Notes: a model not told the origin generated them from the letters alone. Counted from the first letter of the stretch, positions 5,363-11,796 are shown. The stretch: 11,796 nt of DNA from an uncultured Eubacteriales bacterium (GCA_934718145.1 CAKUZC010000022.1:1-11796), one strand, 5' to 3'. A program made the numbers and translations.

Positions 5363-7219
5363 ATGCAAAAACATAAGAAAATTTTAGCGGGAATTTTAGC
5401 AACAATGAACTGTTGCACCTTGCTTAGTCCGACATTAAATACTAAAGTCCGTGCGGCAAAAGATGAAATTCAAACTTTGACTAAATCTTCATCTGATGAT
5501 TCGACTCCTGATAAAGCTAAAGACCCTATTAAAAAAGAAAAACGCTCATACGATGGTCCGGCAATTATAAATAAAATGAAAAAACGTCAAACTTTATTAA
5601 GCGATTACAATTTAAAAGTTTTAGATAAAAATTTGACAGATAGCATAAAAAAGGAAATTGAAGCAACTGAAAAAGAACAAGAAATAATTAATTTAAATTC
5701 TTCTGTAATGCTATTATCAGACAAAATGGATGCATATCTGAAAGTAGTAGACGAGAAATCAAATGATAATTCCGGACTAAAATCTCTAGCAGTTGAAGCA
5801 AATGAAGCAAAAAAAGCAATGGGTGCGTCGAAAGAAATTATATCCAGAGTAATGCCTCAATTGAGAAAAATAAAGGAAAAATCAAATGAATTGATAGCAA
5901 AAAGAAGACTTGAATCAGAAAAGTACAAAGTGTACAACGATGCATCTGCAGCAAGTATGGAATGTAAGTTTCAAGAAGCATCTTTAAAAAGTCATATTAA
6001 AAAGGAAGAAACTAAAAAGAGTTGTGCTGTAAAAGAGCTTGCAGAAAGAGAGAAAAAAGTAATAAACTCTAAGATGAATACTCCGGAAAGGAAAAAAGCA
6101 AAAAGACTCGTAGAATCCAGTAAAAAAACCATTGAAAAATTAGAAGATCATATAAAAACATCTCAAAAAAAAGAACTTGAAATAAAAAAGAATTTTGAAG
6201 ATTTGGAAAAAACAGAAGCAATAGCAAAAAAAGAATACGAAGAGGCGACGGAACAATCAAACATAGTACTAAGGGAATTAGAAAGCATAAGAAGAACAGA
6301 AGAAATCATGCACACACTGAAAGAAAAAATACGAGAAATGGATGCATCGCTGTCTAAACTGATAGTAAAAACAAAAGTACCTGTACAATTATTCAGAGAA
6401 TTGCCACAGGAATTTACGGATTTAATTCATCAACGATTGTGCATGCACGAATGTTCAGAAAGTACTATGATACAACTTGTTAAATTCGATACTAAAATAG
6501 CCTTACCTTATTTGGAAAAATATGGTTCTGTTGCAAACCAAATTTATATGCTGTATAGCGCCATGAGGAACGATTCTATTTTTAGTAGTGTAGTTAAAGA
6601 TGAATATCCTAATCCTATATTATTTTTAAATAGTTTATTTTGCTACATAAGTGGGAAATATGATGATTATGACTATATACAAATTAATAAACAATATGGA
6701 ATTTTACAAAATTTTCTCTTTCAACCACAAGATGATAAATGCGTGTCTGCATATCTCGACGGTTCGCCATGCGTGCCTACTTCACATATCATTTACAACC
6801 CTTTGTATAGCCAACTATTACGCAAATACAATATGTCTCACTATTTATTAAACAACCGCTTGAGAATTGATAATAGTATTATTCCTACTTTACAGCCCTT
6901 TTGTAAAGGAGATTGTTATGTATACTTAGAGCTTGCGGATAAAATTGGAGCACCTTTTTTCAGCTCTGATGAAAATATGTTTAATTTTAAAGTACCGATT
7001 TCTCATTCCGTTTCAAATGAATATGATTTAATTGCCGTAAGCGTTCGTGGATTAGACGGCGTGGAGGAGCCATTTACTCTTATAAAAAACGAAAACAAAT
7101 TAGAATTATGGGATAAATTAGGAAACAAGTCTATAAAATGCGGACTTACCAATGAAGATGTAAGGAACTTATGCAAAGAACGAGGAGTAATTTCAATGAT
7201 GTATAAAAAACGTTTTTAA
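5363..7219 (+). CDS. Secreted long coiled-coil protein with C-terminal pseudo-USP domain
   Basis: A 618-residue protein with TAGGAG 6 nt before the ATG. Residues 1-32 are a signal peptide (MQKHKKILAGILATMNCCTL, then to KVRA). Residues about 60-335 are Lys/Glu-rich, with heptad-like patterns typical of a long coiled coil (for example KEIEATEKEQEII, KKTIEKLEDHIK, LKEKIREMDASLSKL). The C-terminal 230 residues are a divergent USP-like domain: YGSVANQIYMLYSAM matches the Cys-box helix with Gly388 at the Cys position, LFCYISGKYDD matches LFSIISGKEPE, and YDLIAVSVRGLDG to MMYKKRF match the C-terminal part without GHY or the ND element. It is predicted inactive. It is the only plus-strand gene and its stalk is a coiled coil instead of Pro/Gln repeats, so it is the most divergent member. 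Assignment to the family rests on short motifs and is less certain than for the others. Confidence 0.82.
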   Translation: MQKHKKILAGILATMNCCTLLSPTLNTKVRAAKDEIQTLTKSSSDDSTPDKAKDPIKKEKRSYDGPAIINKMKKRQTLLSDYNLKVLDKNLTDSIKKEIEATEKEQEIINLNSSVMLLSDKMDAYLKVVDEKSNDNSGLKSLAVEANEAKKAMGASKEIISRVMPQLRKIKEKSNELIAKRRLESEKYKVYNDASAASMECKFQEASLKSHIKKEETKKSCAVKELAEREKKVINSKMNTPERKKAKRLVESSKKTIEKLEDHIKTSQKKELEIKKNFEDLEKTEAIAKKEYEEATEQSNIVLRELESIRRTEEIMHTLKEKIREMDASLSKLIVKTKVPVQLFRELPQEFTDLIHQRLCMHECSESTMIQLVKFDTKIALPYLEKYGSVANQIYMLYSAMRNDSIFSSVVKDEYPNPILFLNSLFCYISGKYDDYDYIQINKQYGILQNFLFQPQDDKCVSAYLDGSPCVPTSHIIYNPLYSQLLRKYNMSHYLLNNRLRIDNSIIPTLQPFCKGDCYVYLELADKIGAPFFSSDENMFNFKVPISHSVSNEYDLIAVSVRGLDGVEEPFTLIKNENKLELWDKLGNKSIKCGLTNEDVRNLCKERGVISMMYKKRF

Positions 7220-7278
7220 CCATAAATAATTATTAATATCTACGTATCAAATTGAGATTTTACTCTAAATTAAAATTG

Positions 7279-7304
7279 CCATCGGTATTACTCCGATGGT
7301 TTTT
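7279..7304 (+). terminator. Rho-independent terminator after the plus-strand gene
   Basis: CCATCGG, loop TATTACT, CCGATGG, then TTTTTGTGTG; 7 perfect pairs, about 60 nt after the stop. Confidence 0.88.
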
Positions 7305-7351
7305 GTGTGCACATAAAGTAATTTATACTGCTATTATTTTATTTTTTACAT

Positions 7352-7380
7352 AAAAATGCCCCGATGAAAAAACATCAAGG
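7352..7380 (-). terminator. Rho-independent terminator after pseudo-USP 7398..8720
   Basis: Minus strand: CCTTGATG, six-T loop, CATCGGGG (two G-T pairs), then CATTTTTATG. It starts 17 nt after the stop and faces the plus-strand terminator at 7279..7304, closing a convergent gene pair. Confidence 0.78.
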
Positions 7381-7397
7381 CTTTAAAGTTAATTTTA

Positions 7398-8720
7398 TTA
7401 TTTTTTGCTATATGTAAAACCATGTCCTGACATAGCTGCCTTATTAATTACATACTTTTTATCTACTTGATCTACATGTTCTTGTCCATGCCTGTACCAA
7501 TTACCATCATCATGTTTCAACAAAACACACAAATTCGGTTCAGCAATTTCTTGCTTGCGATCTAAATCATAGTAAGATACACTGCAAAGTTCATATTTAT
7601 TACCGCTAGCATCGTCAATTTCTAAAAAATTCTCAAATATTTTTTTGCCTCTTTCATACAGACTATAACCCTGTCCACTCGGAAACCACAGAGCAAAACT
7701 TTCAACTTTAGCTAAAGAACATCCCGTAAAAGCACCTTTATGATATATACTTTGTATATCTACTTTTTGACCTTTCTTTATACCCTCGAAAAAATTAAAA
7801 TAGCAACCTCCTACAATACCATTAATTCTATTCCACAAACTCTTAATATTTTCATTCAATCTAGAAAAATCAAGATCACCTCGGACTATACCACGGAGAC
7901 ATGTACTTAACGTTTCTCTGCTATAGACGGTTTTACTATCTATAGTATCAAGCAAGAATGTAAGATATTGCAATTGTATATCATTTGACATCTGATTACT
8001 ATTTCTACGTTGCCGCAATGCTTCTTTTACATTTTTCATACCGTAAACAGATCCCACAACTTCCTTTAAATAACCCTTATCTTCTAAAGCTGGGAGATGT
8101 CCTGCTTCTGTGGTATTCTTTGAATCAAATTTTTTTCTTCTATTCGTGTCAAAATTTTGTTGTTTAGGTTGCTCCGCTCGAGAAGGCTCTTCCTTTTGTT
8201 TAGGTTGTTCTGCTTGAGAAGGCTCTTCCTTTTGTTCAGGTTGTTCTGCTTGAGAAAGTTCTTCTTTTTGTTTAGGTTGCTCCGCTTGAGAAGGCTTTTC
8301 TTTTTGTTCATTCACGTCAGAGTTTTGTTGTTTTGGTTGCTCCGCTTGAGAAGGTTCTTCTTTTTGTTTAGGTTGCTCTGCTTGAGAAGGTTTTTCTTCA
8401 TTTTTATTCGCATCTGGGTTTTGCTGTTTAATTTGATCCTCTTGAGAAGATTTTTCTTCTGAGCCTGAAAAAAGTTTGCATAAACCTACACCTACAAAAG
8501 TTGCTACAGCTGCAGCTACAGCGCCTATACCTAAATTTTTCTTATTTGCTTCAAACCAAGATTTTGATTCTGTTTTGCCATTTTTTTCAGTTTCCTCAAT
8601 GACAATATTCTCACTATTAGGAACATTCACATCTTCTTCAGCTTTTGTAATAGGTAAAATACTTGCTGTTGCTAGGGTCCCTGCTAAAACCCTTTTTAAA
8701 ATTTTTTTGTTTAGATCCAT
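7398..8720 (-). CDS. Exported pseudo-USP with membrane segment and PSQAEQPKQ repeats
   Basis: A 440-residue protein beginning MDLNKKILKRVLAGTLATAS, a Sec signal peptide probably cut after KA at residue 27. Residues 62-83 form a Gly/Ala/Val-rich membrane-spanning segment (IGAVAAAVATFVGVGL). Residues 109-188 hold six PSQAEQPKQ copies in a Lys/Glu/Gln-rich stalk. The USP-like domain follows from about residue 208: LPALEDKGYLKEVVGSVY replaces the Cys box, with Gly216 for Cys; YELCSVSYYD, VLLKHDDGNWYRHGQEHV and GFTYSKK match the C-terminal strands, with Asn for His and Gln for Asp. It is predicted inactive. A cleaved signal plus a second hydrophobic helix could give a protein with the USP-like domain inside the cell, or the helix could insert into another membrane after export; the sequence does not decide. 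AGGAGG lies 12 nt before the ATG. Confidence 0.88.
   Translation of the reverse strand: MDLNKKILKRVLAGTLATASILPITKAEEDVNVPNSENIVIEETEKNGKTESKSWFEANKKNLGIGAVAAAVATFVGVGLCKLFSGSEEKSSQEDQIKQQNPDANKNEEKPSQAEQPKQKEEPSQAEQPKQQNSDVNEQKEKPSQAEQPKQKEELSQAEQPEQKEEPSQAEQPKQKEEPSRAEQPKQQNFDTNRRKKFDSKNTTEAGHLPALEDKGYLKEVVGSVYGMKNVKEALRQRRNSNQMSNDIQLQYLTFLLDTIDSKTVYSRETLSTCLRGIVRGDLDFSRLNENIKSLWNRINGIVGGCYFNFFEGIKKGQKVDIQSIYHKGAFTGCSLAKVESFALWFPSGQGYSLYERGKKIFENFLEIDDASGNKYELCSVSYYDLDRKQEIAEPNLCVLLKHDDGNWYRHGQEHVDQVDKKYVINKAAMSGHGFTYSKK
8157..8396 (-). repeat. 36-bp tandem repeats encoding KEEPSQAEQPKQ
   Basis: Copies of PSQAEQPKQ start at residues 111, 123, 143, 155, 167 and 179 of the host gene. Four of the five intervals are 12 residues (36 bp); the interval from 123 to 143 contains an 8-residue insert (NSDVNEQK), and a related NFDTN block follows the last copy, so a longer higher-order unit may exist. 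In-frame length variation is expected. Confidence 0.9.
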
Positions 8721-8757
8721 ACCTAGCTAAATCCTCCTGTAAATTTAAATCAGATTC

Positions 8758-8786
8758 ATTTTATCAAAATCTTCACTTTAAGTCAA
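8758..8786 (-). promoter_or_regulatory. Sigma-A-type promoter for pseudo-USP 7398..8720
   Basis: Minus strand: TTGACT, 17-nt spacer ending in TGA, TAAAAT (extended -10). It lies directly downstream of the terminator of the preceding USP gene. Confidence 0.75.
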
Positions 8787-8809
8787 TAAATATTTAATTA
8801 TTTTAAAAT

Positions 8810-8834
8810 AAAACCATCCCCGTAAAATACGAGG
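8810..8834 (-). terminator. Rho-independent terminator after the USP gene
   Basis: Minus strand: CCTCGTA, loop TTT, TACGGGG (one G-T pair), then ATGGTTTTATTTT. It starts 24 nt after the stop at 8859. Confidence 0.78.
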
Positions 8835-8858
8835 ATAAATATTATATATTATTAAAAA

Positions 8859-10733
8859 CTATAATTTTGATACATCTGTGAAAATAAACAGTACTCCATC
8901 TGTAGAAGATTCTTCTTTAACTTTCTGATCAGATACAGAAGACACCCTAGAATCATTGTATATATACCATTTACCGTCCTTACTCTTTTTATATGAAACA
9001 TAATGTCCACTATCACAGAATTCACCTTTGTGAACAACTACTCCGGTTAAGGCATAATCTTTGCCGTCTTTTCTTATAACATCTGAAACGTTAATAGGCA
9101 AATTTGATTTAATATTTGACATGGTTTTCAAATCACAATACGTGCGATTAATTGTAATGCCAAACTGTCCTTCTATTGGATTAACATTTAGTGGATCTCC
9201 GCATTTAAAGTTTTCTTTTTCTGTCAATTTGTCAAAATCTCTACTTATATCTTCATCCGAAAATTCCGGACCCTTATTTAATTTTTTCCTTAAAAATTCT
9301 CTTGCCAACTGTGGATTCATATTGTTACCGTGATCCAAAATATCCTGTAAAGATACTCCACTTAAATCAGCGTTGAACGAAAACGGATTCGATAGACACA
9401 ATCCCATACCATATTTTTCAAAAATAGAATCTAAACTTTGTATAAATTCATAACAATCTTCTTGTTTACCCTTATATCCTAAAATTACAGCAGCTTCAAG
9501 CACTTTATCAGCATTTTCCGGCTCTTTACCGCTTATAATCGAAAATAGGTATTTAATGGCATTAACTTTATGATCTCCACTATCATCCTTCATTACTGAT
9601 TCGCGAAAATGATCCAAATTGTAAAGCTGTTGAATTGCGGCATTCATATAACACATATTTCCGGGATTGGTAATACCTAAACAACCACTTGGGGTTTTCT
9701 TATATGATTTTACTTCTTTAGTAATAGTGCTAGATGATTTTTTAGACTTATGATTTTCTTTTTTGGTTAACTTATCAGGCTTTTTATTCGCACCTACACT
9801 TTTGTCTGAACTACTTGATTCTTTTTTGGATGGTTTCTTTTCGGACGGCTTTTTCTCGGAAGTTTTTTCTTTAGGTGGCAAATTCACATCTTTACTACTA
9901 TTTGATACACCTTGTATAGGCTTTTCAGGTAAATCAACAGGACGAGAAAACGACTTTAAAAGGTCATATTCTATATTATATTTTTTTAAAATTAGATTTA
10001 AATTTTGGATAAATTCGTCTTGAACTTCCTGTCCATCCTTGTATCCCAAAACTGCAGCTGCTTCATGAACTTTATTGACATCTTCCTGTTCTCTTCCACT
10101 TATAATGGAAAATAAGTATTTAACAGCATTAACTCGAGGGTCTCCACTATTATCATTCATTACCGATTTGCGAAAATTATCTAAACTGTAAAGTTGCTGA
10201 ATGGCAGAACTCATACTTCCCAGACCGGTGATTCTCACAGGACTACCGGAGTCTGAATTATTAAACATTCTATCATAAATGTACGCTCCTATTGCTCCTC
10301 CAACAACTCCAACAGTTCCAATCAGTGCACCTTTAAAAATTAAAGGTAAAATTGAACTTTGATCTTCTTTAGAAGCCTTTTCGTGAACTTTTGAATACGC
10401 TTCTGCGTTTGCTTTTACTGAACCCAATCCAGGTGACGGTAAAACGCCCAATAAAGCTAAAGAACAGGATAAAAATTTTTTACTTATAGAGTTATTCATA
10501 GTTCCTCCACACACTTTATCTAAATTTTCTCTTAACTCTATTTTATCACAATCTTTATTTAAAATCAAGCTGTAAATAACTCTTATAAAATTTTCCCATT
10601 CATCTCGAGTGTATCCATCTTTAATATTAAGACAAAAATTATACATTTCGTCTCCGCTTTTACACTTCGAAAAACCTTCTGCCAATTTCTCATCAGAAAG
10701 CAATTTTTCAAAAACAAAAACTAAATTTTCCAA
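8859..10733 (-). CDS. Ubiquitin-specific protease (C19-like) with Nif11-like N-terminal leader
   Basis: The longest supported frame is 624 residues from TTG 10731-10733 (AGGTGA about 6-7 nt upstream). Residues 1-77 resemble a Nif11-type leader ending in LRENLDKVCGG. A second start, ATG 10497-10499 (546 residues), follows GGAGG and begins a Sec signal peptide (SISKKFLSCSLALLGVLP to VKANA). A Gly/Ala-rich hydrophobic segment follows at about 131-155 (GALIGTVGVVGGAIGAYIY). Then come a degenerate first USP N-lobe (about 168-255), a Lys/Ser-rich linker, and a full USP domain from about 353: Cys361 in GNMCYMNAAIQQL, QEDCYEF (424-430), TINRTYCDL, His577 in DSGHYVSY, and Asp594 in WYIYNDSRV. These are the classic Cys box, Gln-rich helix and His box of family C19, with no Cys-x-x-Cys zinc fingers. 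It is predicted to cleave ubiquitin or a ubiquitin-like modifier, presumably outside the cell or in a host. Cotranscribed with the MORN gene 10 nt upstream. Confidence 0.88.
   Translation of the reverse strand: MENLVFVFEKLLSDEKLAEGFSKCKSGDEMYNFCLNIKDGYTRDEWENFIRVIYSLILNKDCDKIELRENLDKVCGGTMNNSISKKFLSCSLALLGVLPSPGLGSVKANAEAYSKVHEKASKEDQSSILPLIFKGALIGTVGVVGGAIGAYIYDRMFNNSDSGSPVRITGLGSMSSAIQQLYSLDNFRKSVMNDNSGDPRVNAVKYLFSIISGREQEDVNKVHEAAAVLGYKDGQEVQDEFIQNLNLILKKYNIEYDLLKSFSRPVDLPEKPIQGVSNSSKDVNLPPKEKTSEKKPSEKKPSKKESSSSDKSVGANKKPDKLTKKENHKSKKSSSTITKEVKSYKKTPSGCLGITNPGNMCYMNAAIQQLYNLDHFRESVMKDDSGDHKVNAIKYLFSIISGKEPENADKVLEAAVILGYKGKQEDCYEFIQSLDSIFEKYGMGLCLSNPFSFNADLSGVSLQDILDHGNNMNPQLAREFLRKKLNKGPEFSDEDISRDFDKLTEKENFKCGDPLNVNPIEGQFGITINRTYCDLKTMSNIKSNLPINVSDVIRKDGKDYALTGVVVHKGEFCDSGHYVSYKKSKDGKWYIYNDSRVSSVSDQKVKEESSTDGVLFIFTDVSKL
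9405..9641 (-). repeat. Intragenic duplication, copy 2 (active USP N-lobe)
   Basis: Residues 365-443 of the USP gene align without gaps to residues 176-254 (9972..10208); about 50 of 79 positions are identical by hand count (for example KYLFSIISG and EFIQ shared). This copy follows directly on the catalytic Cys361 and contains QEDCYEF. Confidence 0.88.
9972..10208 (-). repeat. Intragenic duplication, copy 1 (degenerate USP N-lobe)
   Basis: Partner of 9405..9641. The Cys box is shortened to ITGLGSMSSAIQQLY, placing Gly172 where copy 2 has Cys361, and QEDCYEF has become QEVQDEF. There is no matching second His box, so only the N-lobe was duplicated. Confidence 0.88.
10497..10508 (-). promoter_or_regulatory. 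Internal RBS and ATG whose SD overlaps the double-Gly codons
   Basis: Minus strand GGAGGA ACT ATG. In the long frame GGA GGA are the two glycines of VCGG; the same bases form a strong Shine-Dalgarno 4 nt before the ATG that begins the Sec signal peptide. Two products from one frame are possible. Confidence 0.75.
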
Positions 10734-10743
10734 ATTTTTTCAC

Positions 10744-11796
10744 CTACCCTATGGAACCTATTTCTATACACTTGAGTTCTGTTCTGCCGTCATTGAAATA
10801 AAATCTTATGAAGTAATTGTCCATAATGTATTTATCGCTCGGAACGCTATCAATTTTATTTATATTAATTGACAAATGAGAAAATACAGTTTTGTAATAC
10901 TGAGGACAATTATAATTTATTGAAGAGAAAGGATCTCCCATTACTGATCTTCTATCAACAGCATTGCTTTGTGCACCGAGTCCCATAAATTTCTCTTTTA
11001 TACCAAGAATAATTTTATCGCATACATATTCGCCTTTATCGGTATCAACTTTAAACACAAAAGAAGCATCTATATTTAGATAAGTGACAATAAGTTTTCC
11101 GTCAGTCTCATTTTTGTAGCTTTCTTGACCAAACTCAACTTTAACATTTTCAGGATATTTTCCGAGATAAGCTATGTAATCTATACTATCACCACGGAAA
11201 TTACCCTTGAATTGCTGAGAACCAAGTTTATCAAATGAAGTACCGTTTCCTTGTCTTTTACCTTTTGAAAATCCTCCCTCATAGATAACAACTGAAGTAC
11301 CTACATCATAAAGTTTTCCATCGCCATCGTATAAGCCGTTTTTAAATTCACCGGTATATTTGGCAACTCCTGTATCTAAATCATAAAGAGTACCGTTCCC
11401 GCCATAAAAACCGCTTTCGAAAGTACCATCATAGAGCAAATTTCCTTCGGAATAAAGTTTACCGTTTCCGCCTCCGTAAACACCATCTTTAAAACTACCT
11501 TCATAGTGTATACTTGAACCATCTTCTTCGTACTCAACTCCATTCCCATTACGAACATCATTTGCATAATCTCCGTAATACTTTTTCAGTTGATTTGAAG
11601 GATCATACTCTACGCCTTTACCGGAACGTTGTCCGACAGAAAAATTTCCGATGTATATAACTTTACCTATATCGTTAAATAGCTTACCTTCTCCGTCATA
11701 ATTATTGTTTGAGAATGCTCCACTATATATGAGAATGCCGGAAGAATTGTAAAGCTCGCCTTGACCACTGTATTTTCCGGATTGAAACGATCCTTT
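10744..11796 (-). CDS. MORN-repeat protein, N-terminus beyond window
   Basis: The frame is open from the window edge to TAG 10744-10746, giving 350 visible residues. Residues 1 to about 204 are at least eight MORN-type repeats of roughly 20-23 residues with the pattern Y-x-G-x-F-x-x-G-x-x-x-G-x-G-x-L-Y (for example YDGTFESGFYGGNGTLY and YTGEFKNGLYDGDGKLY). The last 146 residues are a non-repetitive domain with no family I recognise. MORN repeats form beta-hairpin ribbons that bind membranes or proteins; which applies here is not shown. The gene ends 10 nt before the USP gene start, with no terminator or promoter between, so the two form an operon and translation may be coupled. The true start lies upstream of the window; internal ATG codons are not the start because the repeats continue to the edge. 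Confidence 0.88.
   Translation of the reverse strand, partial: KGSFQSGKYSGQGELYNSSGILIYSGAFSNNNYDGEGKLFNDIGKVIYIGNFSVGQRSGKGVEYDPSNQLKKYYGDYANDVRNGNGVEYEEDGSSIHYEGSFKDGVYGGGNGKLYSEGNLLYDGTFESGFYGGNGTLYDLDTGVAKYTGEFKNGLYDGDGKLYDVGTSVVIYEGGFSKGKRQGNGTSFDKLGSQQFKGNFRGDSIDYIAYLGKYPENVKVEFGQESYKNETDGKLIVTYLNIDASFVFKVDTDKGEYVCDKIILGIKEKFMGLGAQSNAVDRRSVMGDPFSSINYNCPQYYKTVFSHLSININKIDSVPSDKYIMDNYFIRFYFNDGRTELKCIEIGSIG

Noticed and set aside
8157..8462. Plus-strand Leu/Phe/Arg-rich ORF and minus-strand Lys/Asn-rich ORF over the PSQAEQPKQ stalk
   Set aside because: Off-frame readings of the 36-bp repeats; composition and lack of RBS argue against coding.
11376..11567. Minus-strand ORF overlapping the MORN gene
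   Set aside because: Off-frame; the MORN frame is continuous through it with regular repeats.

Overview
The window is AT-rich DNA of bacterial layout: compact genes, AGGAG-type ribosome binding sites, sigma-A-like promoters, hairpin-plus-T-tract terminators and Sec signal peptides. It most resembles a low-GC Firmicute (Clostridia/Tissierellia-like). No marker gene fixes the species, and a host-associated lifestyle is inferred only from the protein types. No RNA genes, insertion sequences or CRISPR arrays were seen.

The unifying theme is a family of exported proteins related to eukaryotic-type ubiquitin-specific proteases (USP, peptidase family C19). One gene (8859..10733, minus) carries a recognisable USP catalytic domain: a Cys box (GNMCYMNAAIQQL), a QEDCYEF motif, a His box (GEFCDSGHYVSY) and a WYIYNDSRV element, giving a predicted Cys-His-Asp triad. 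Five other genes (858..2213, 3074..3976, 4114..5010, 5363..7219, 7398..8720) end in a domain of about 210-235 residues that aligns with the same landmarks. In each of them every triad position I can align is replaced, so they look like pseudo-proteases. A seventh gene (1..725) shares the start region and signal peptide of the family and has a repetitive stalk, but runs off the window before its C-terminus.

Layout, left to right: a truncated secreted PQG-repeat protein (minus); a Pro/Ala/Gln-repeat pseudo-USP whose signal peptide start is put out of frame by an A9 tract (minus); a small cytoplasmic coiled-coil protein (minus); two short pseudo-USPs (minus); a large coiled-coil pseudo-USP (plus, the only plus-strand gene); a pseudo-USP with a membrane segment and PSQAEQPKQ repeats (minus); and a two-gene unit (minus) in which a MORN-repeat protein is followed after 10 nt by the USP gene. 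The USP reading frame begins with a Nif11-like, double-glycine leader segment and contains an internal strong start followed by a Sec signal peptide.

Most minus-strand family genes are separate cassettes: promoter (TTGAYT/TTGTTT, 17-nt spacer, TGn-TATAAT), a ribosome binding site 11-12 nt from the ATG, a signal peptide of the KKxLAGTLA type, a variable stalk, the USP-like domain, and a hairpin terminator just after the stop. This looks like an expanded, diversifying family of exported proteins that may act on or bind host ubiquitin or a ubiquitin-like partner, with one active member and several inactive relatives. The activity and the partner are inference; the motifs and their loss are visible in the sequence.
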